Source: Cololabis saira (taxonomy: Eukaryota; Chordata; Actinopteri; Beloniformes; Belonidae). Taken from it: a stretch of 64,000 nucleotides of DNA. The translations under genes were made by a program, and so were the position numbers. The stretch's first letter is position 1, and the number at the start of each line of letters is the position of its first letter. The notes beneath the pieces are model-generated. The model worked only from the letters and a program-made list of their open reading frames with translations. It did not search any database and was not told where the DNA came from. The stretch is taken from contig NC_084607.1 of assembly GCF_033807715.1 (NCBI RefSeq), forward strand, positions 21,089,941 to 21,153,940. The letters run 5' to 3'. This document shows positions 59,391 to 64,000 of this stretch, piece after piece.

Positions 59391-59417
59391 CTGTGTGTGT
59401 GTGTGTGTGTGTGTGTG
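59391..59417. repeat. (GT)13 microsatellite
   Basis: Twenty-seven bases of alternating GT shortly after the end of the repeat at 59357. Confidence 0.95.
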
Positions 59418-60904
59418 AATTATGAATGTTACACTGTGTAAAGATCCTGATGAATAAATTGCACTCAATAAACCAGTACTATCCTATTTGTTTTTAATTT
59501 AGAGGCAGCACCCTGCTTTAGCTTATATAAGAGAACACATTGGAAAAAAATGTAGGGTGTGATACATTTCTCCTTGTGTTAGAAATGACTTAGACTTGTG
59601 GTAAAAATATCTGTCAGCTTTGAGCAAAAATTTTAAGAAAATAAACCTCTAGTGTCTGATGTGACTTTTATTTATTTATTTTGAGGATCCAGCTATAGCT
59701 TTCAGCCGCAGTTTAAACAGTTGCTACAACTGACAGTAAATGCTGAATATGAATTACTCTGGTGACATCATAATTGGCCGGAAATGGTTATGTAATTTGA
59801 ATAATAAAAAAAAAGAAGAAGAAGAATCAAAAGTTTATTAGCCGAAATAACCTGTTTGGAGCAGCCCTATTTTGAACTCACGTCTGTTGCATGAAGTTTC
59901 AGGGGAAACCTGCCATAATTTCCACCTCTTGACTAGAGCTCCTGTTGCAGATGAATAGCAGTTTCATGTAATGGAAAATTTGACATGAGACATGTTGGTG
60001 CTGCTGTATGTTTTCCAGTGTACCCAATTTGCTATTGCACGCTCTGAAATGAGACTGCATTGTCATTATTTTTTTTTTTTTGCGCTGTGCCTAAACTCCA
60101 ATGTGAAAATTCTTTGGATATGAAACACTCCTGAAGTTCATGCATTACTCTTTGTAATGAAAATGAAGTAAATATGCTTCAGGATTCCATCAAAGTGACA
60201 AACACAAACCTCTGGCATATTGGTTGGAAATGACAGATTGTGAAACAAAAATGTCAGACATGGCCATACATACCTTCAAATTTTCTTGCATTTCTGAGAG
60301 CCCCCAGTTTACAGATGATATTGTGTCTTTCAAAGTGATTTTTTTTTTAATGCAATAGAGCGTTTTCCTTCATGCAAAAGTTTTACATAGATCTTTGTTC
60401 AATGTAAATGTTAAAGGTTAACCTGACAAACAGCGTATTAAATATTCACAGGTGTCCCACAAGGTCCCTGGCATCAAAAGATGTTTCATCCCTGCTCTCT
60501 CCACCGCAGGAAGACATGAGTGAACCGCTTAGTGTGAAAAACAAAAGCCTATAAAGGCATCCATCCACTGCTGCATAAATGTCAAGGCATCACAAATTGG
60601 CTTCCTTTTACGAAGGCCATTACGTATTCACTTTCACTTCCTGGCAATTGTCCTCAGTAGAAGCATTTAAAATAAATTCTCCTATGGTGCCCTCAGACAC
60701 ATGCTGCATGGCTTATTTACTCTCATCATCAATGTTCTTTCCTTGACAGGTGCTGTATAAATATTGAGGCACTGACGCCTGTAAGGGAGGTATTGTTTGG
60801 ATGTGGCGGTGAAGGGAAGATGTGAAAATATTGAAATGTACAATTGAAGGATAACTCATGTTTGTTTTCTTTTCTATGTAGCTACATGTTTAAAGACACT
60901 CATT
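59418..60904. other. Unique DNA between two inverted repeats; candidate conserved non-coding block
   Basis: No coding exon is seen. 60440-60740 is balanced in composition and repeat-free, which is compatible with a conserved non-coding element; conservation cannot be tested here. Confidence 0.35.
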
Positions 60905-61536
60905 GTCTGGTGTGGGGTGATTGCTTCATGTGATTGGTCCATATTTGATAGTTCCCCAAAAGTCACCAAATTTTTCATGCAAGCCAGGCCTGGTGATAAA
61001 TTTGATATTTCATGGTTTGCATTAATGGGCGTGGCCTAATGACTCAACAGCGCCCTCTAGAAAACTTTGTGCCTCAAGCCCCACAATACGGTTTGACGTA
61101 CATGCACGAAAATCGGTACACACCTGTATCATGTCGCAACTTAAAGAAAAGTCTCTTGGCACCATGGCCTAAACCGAACAGGAAGTCGGCCACAGGAAGT
61201 TGGTCCATATTTGATAGTTCCTACTTTCTGCCATAACTTTTAAATGGTTTGACATAAAGACTCGTGGGTGGTGTCATCTGACTCGGTATTGAGTACTTCA
61301 CCTTCATTGGTATTAATTAGCTCCACCCCTTCATCTGATTGGTCGATATCTGATAGTTCCTACTTTCTGCCATAACATTTGAATGGTTTGATATAGAGAG
61401 TTGTGGGTGGTGTCATCCACTAAATGCCCAGGCCTGAAGACATCTACATGCAAGTCACACAAGCGCTTCCATTGCAGCACGCCTGAACGTGCACAAGGGT
61501 GCGATGGCCCGTTCATCGCTGCTTGCAGCTTTAATT
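60905..61536 (-). mobile_element. Repeat with terminal hairpins, copy 2 (inverted)
   Basis: On the minus strand it starts AATTAAAGCTGCAAGCAGCG, so this end carries the hairpin GCTGC-TT-GCAGC (61518-61529), and continues through GCTGCAATGGAAGCGCTTGT, where copy 1 begins. It lacks the MITE and stops near GACTTTTGGGGAACTATC, before the other hairpin end. Together the copies define both ends of the family. Confidence 0.65.
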
Positions 61537-61580
61537 TGTGTTTTTACTTAAATAGTTACTGGAGCACGGATGCAGTGATA

Positions 61581-61803
61581 TTACACCACTGTTGTGGAAT
61601 CCTGGAATGAGCTTACATGAGCTTCTGTGAGCAGGTCTGCCTTCAAACCAAAACCATCACCAGGTATAATAACCAAAAGCCCTGGTTTTCCAATCAGCTC
61701 ATAGAGCTCAGACGCCAGAAAAAGCAGGCATATAGAGAAGGTGACATGGACAGATTCAGGCTGGCTAGACAGGACCTCAAGAGGGCCATTAAAATGAGTG
61801 TGA
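61581..61803 (+). pseudogene. L2/Rex1-like LINE fragment, left part
   Basis: The frame reads SFCEQVCLQTKTITRYNNQK, PWFSNQLIELRRQKKQAYRE and GDMDRFRLARQDLKRAIKMS, the linker between endonuclease and RT (KPWF...L...K..AYR.GD...) seen in L2/Rex1-type ORF2. It breaks off where a Harbinger-like element is inserted and resumes at 63040. Confidence 0.65.
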
Positions 61804-61959
61804 TTCGTACCGCATTTCCACCAAACCGGTTCCAGGGCTGGTTCTGGGCCAGTGCTGTTGCTGGTTCCCAACAGGTTCAACTCGCGAACCAGCTGAAAAC
61901 CGGTCTGATTTTCCATATCCCCGGTGCTAAGGGGAGCCACGTCACTGCAAACGTCAGTT

Positions 61960-62105
61960 AGGCTTGCACCTCCATAACAGACACCATGCGCTCGATTGTG
62001 CCGAGGAGCGCACCGTTGTCTTGCATCCAGTCTGTACAGCAAGGAATTGTTCATTTCCTTGCTGTGCTGCCGGGACCTCTCATCTGCCCGCTCAAGGTAG
62101 TCCAG
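61960..62105 (-). pseudogene. C-terminal exon of the Myb/SANT accessory gene
   Basis: The minus-strand frame gives LDYLERADERSRQHSKEMNN, then SLLYRLDARQR, the charged helix near the C-terminus of these trihelix proteins; the tail is frameshifted but still reads ERMVSVMEVQA in another frame. A TTGTACACAG acceptor lies just upstream (about 62130). Confidence 0.55.
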
Positions 62106-62397
62106 GAGCTCAGCTCTCTTGCTTCATCTTAGCTGTGTACAAGAACAGAATGAGTGTAAAAGTTTTATTAAATCATAAGTAGATTAACACAGGTCCAGCA
62201 ATACAATTTAAGAAACATGTCAGCTCATCAATAAGAGCATTAGTTAACCGTTTATGTTTGGTAGGGGATTTTATATGACTGACTGGTCACTTATTACAGC
62301 ATGTCTTTATATTATAAAGTCACAGTATTAGGTATATATACATGTTTGCATAGTATTCAGTGAGACAGACTACTGGACACTCAGAACAACAACTTAC

Positions 62398-62497
62398 CAT
62401 GTCTGGTCTGCTGGGATTGTCCCGACCTGCTGGATGGTGCAGGAGAGCTGCAGTGCTGTGGAGACATCATGTCGTCATCCATGATGGTGGACAACTC
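62398..62497 (-). pseudogene. Middle exon of the Myb/SANT accessory gene
   Basis: Between an acceptor-like TTTATAG and a donor ATG|GTAAGT the minus strand reads STIMDDDMMSPQHCSSPAPS and SRSGQSQQTRH, a Ser/Gln-rich acidic linker of the kind found between the DNA-binding and C-terminal parts. Confidence 0.5.
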
Positions 62498-62639
62498 TAT
62501 AAACCACATGAAAACAGCCAGTGTTAGAAAAGTTCACTTTCTACATTAACTATTTCAAAGTTCCGTTTACAAATTGTAACATGAGCTAATTCACTTAGTC
62601 ACTCACTCATGTTACGCAAGGAGAAAATGTTTGAAAAGA

Positions 62640-62830
62640 AAGTTATCAGTTGCGGGAGTGCGTCCTCCAGGTTTTTTTTTTGGGTCCCGGTAGTCCTTTT
62701 TTAGCTTCTTTAATTTGTTTGATATATGCTGGTATGCTCGTACCCATTCACAGCTCTCCCTGTATTAGCTCCAATACCAGCTTGGTATGAGTAGCACCCT
62801 CACCACTGCTGCTTTGCTGCATCCATATTA
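62640..62830 (-). pseudogene. Myb/SANT DNA-binding exon, broken
   Basis: The minus strand reads CEWVRAYQHISNKLKKLKKD, then YRDPKKK, the third helix and basic end of the domain. The preceding part has a stop (IPSWYWS*). In an active element this protein binds the TIRs. Confidence 0.6.
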
Positions 62831-63039
62831 TTTGTCCTTTATTTGAAAATGGCGCCGTCTCGCAGTCTTGCTATTGCTGTTGGCGCTTCTTTCCTCTGGC
62901 CCAGCAAAGACTTGGTGCAACCTTGGAACCGTTTTTACTGACCCGGACCCAGTTCTTTGTCAGTGGAAACAGAAAGCCCGATTCCAAATTCAGCACTGGC
63001 CTAGAAACAGCCCTGGAACCGGTTAGGTGGAAAAGGGGT

Positions 63040-63165
63040 ATCAGGCACCAACGACTCTGCAGATGTGTGGAGGACCCTCAGATCCATCACCAACCACAAA
63101 AGAAAAAGCCCCGTCATCACCCCCTCCACCGGACTGGCTGACGATCTTGACACCTTTTAGTCCAC
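63040..63165 (+). pseudogene. L2/Rex1-like LINE fragment, right part
   Basis: After the Harbinger element the frame gives GTNDSADVWRTLRSITNHKR, then KSPVITPSTGLADDLDTFY, which follows the linker in L2/Rex1 ORF2. It then decays. Bases 63166-63540 show only C-rich low-complexity sequence. Confidence 0.65.
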
Positions 63166-63544
63166 TCCCATGCCCCCCTCCCTTTTTCTCACAATGTCAC
63201 TGTGAGCCCCCCCCCCATAACTCACTCACTCACCTCACCCCTCATCCCCCTTCCCGCTCCCCCCCTTGTCTGCAAGCAAACGGAGCTGCCATTAATTGTC
63301 AGTGATAATGCTAGGAAGTTTTATCGGTGCAGCGGACAAGTTCACGTGTCCAGAGTGAACCAAAAACCACTGAGGGTTGAAAATAGACTGGATGCTGCAG
63401 GAAGTCACCCGTTAACTTGTGTGATGTTTATTTGATGGTGACACCTTTCTCATACAACTTATAGATGGTTTGATACTTTGTCAGTTTGAAAAAATATGAG
63501 GAAAACCTGGTTCATCCCTGGCTCGCAGTCACTGTAACGCTTGC

Positions 63545-63960
63545 AGATAATCAGAATCAGAATCAACTTTATTCGCAAAGTACAGGTGTGGGCATGCGCT
63601 CACCCAGACACATACAAGGAATTCTTTGCGAACAGTTGTCTCTTTAGTTAACAAAATGTAATAAATATTCAATAAGACAAAAGTGGGAAATATTGAGAAA
63701 AAAATCTAGATGCAAAAATATACATATATACCATGATGGTGAAAAATAATGCACAAAAAAATAGTTAGTGGTGGAGTAGGGAGACTGCTGTGGGGAAGAA
63801 ACTGCTCCCGTGCCTGTTAGTCCGCATCTGGAGGACTCTGGGTGCCTTCCAGACAGGAGCAGTTCAAAAAAGACTCTGTAGGGTGGGAGTGGTGCTTTAT
63901 GATGTCAACGCTCCACATGAACGCGTGTTGGATTGTGTCACACCTGAAGAGTGTGGTAGT
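63545..63960 (-). pseudogene. 3' end of another L2/Rex1-like LINE
   Basis: On the minus strand the C-terminal LLPSGRR-like block (LLLSGRHPE) and SSFFPTAVSLL are followed by about 230 bp of 3' UTR and a tail of TTGATTCTGATTCTGATTAT. It runs opposite to the fragment at 61581-63165 and continues beyond the window edge or is truncated there. Confidence 0.6.
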
Positions 63961-64000
63961 TACATGGAAGCGCGACTGTGTGGTTTTTGATGAATGTTGG

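Larger units (their letters stand above)
61811..63038 (-). mobile_element. Harbinger-like element with Myb/SANT gene, inserted in the LINE
   Basis: The TIRs are CCGCATTTCCACCAAACCGG on the left and, read inward, CCCCTTTTCCACCTAACCGG on the right, and similarity continues through TTCCAGGGCTG to about 45 bp. TA lies on both sides. The minus strand carries exons of a Myb/SANT accessory gene but no DDE transposase, so the element is non-autonomous. LINE sequence on both sides shows the insertion point. Confidence 0.75.

Overview
The window looks like a vertebrate, almost certainly teleost, chromosomal segment. It is AT-rich with long non-coding stretches, contains CA/TA/TCTA microsatellites up to about 100 bp, and carries a mix of transposons typical of ray-finned fish: L2-, L1/Tx1-, RTE-like and R2-type LINEs, hAT, Tc1-like, Harbinger-like and TTAA-target MITEs, and solo LTRs. 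I found no tRNA, rRNA, CRISPR array, bacterial-style operon or convincing complete host gene. All family names come from recognising motifs and termini by eye.

Layout. 0-4.4 kb: an R2-type (restriction-like endonuclease) LINE fragment, then an L1/Tx1-like LINE lying between inverted-repeat arms and next to a telomere-like CCCTAA tract, then a dead Tc1-like copy. 4.4-11.5 kb: mostly unique DNA with a broken hAT BED-finger exon, a Harbinger-like MADF exon, a Tc1 end and two adjacent hairpins. 11.6-14.6 kb: a second L1/Tx1-like LINE with a largely open reverse transcriptase. 14.8-20.4 kb: a dense cluster of DNA transposons and MITEs ending in a solo LTR. 21-31 kb: mostly unique DNA with microsatellites and one element with 20-bp perfect terminal inverted repeats (TIRs). 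31.6-33.7 kb: three transposons nested inside one another. 34-43 kb: mostly unique DNA, with an internally deleted hAT that jumped into an LTR-like repeat. 43.2-46.5 kb: a TTAA MITE, Harbinger and hAT pieces, and a near-identical 162-bp tandem duplication. 46.6-50.0 kb: a decayed RTE-like LINE carrying a foreign, promoter-like GC-rich segment. 51.4-54.6 kb: an L2/CR1-type LINE with an uninterrupted endonuclease-RT frame, the best-preserved coding sequence here. 55.9-61.5 kb: two inverted copies of a repeat with hairpins near its termini, one of which holds a TTAA MITE that in turn holds a 2.1-kb solo LTR. 61.6-64 kb: an L2/Rex1-like LINE fragment split by a Harbinger-like element, then the end of another LINE.

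The coding sequences do not form a pathway; they are parts of selfish elements. The most useful result is the insertion history: several target-site duplications are exact, and two insertions can be checked against paralogous uninterrupted copies within the same window.
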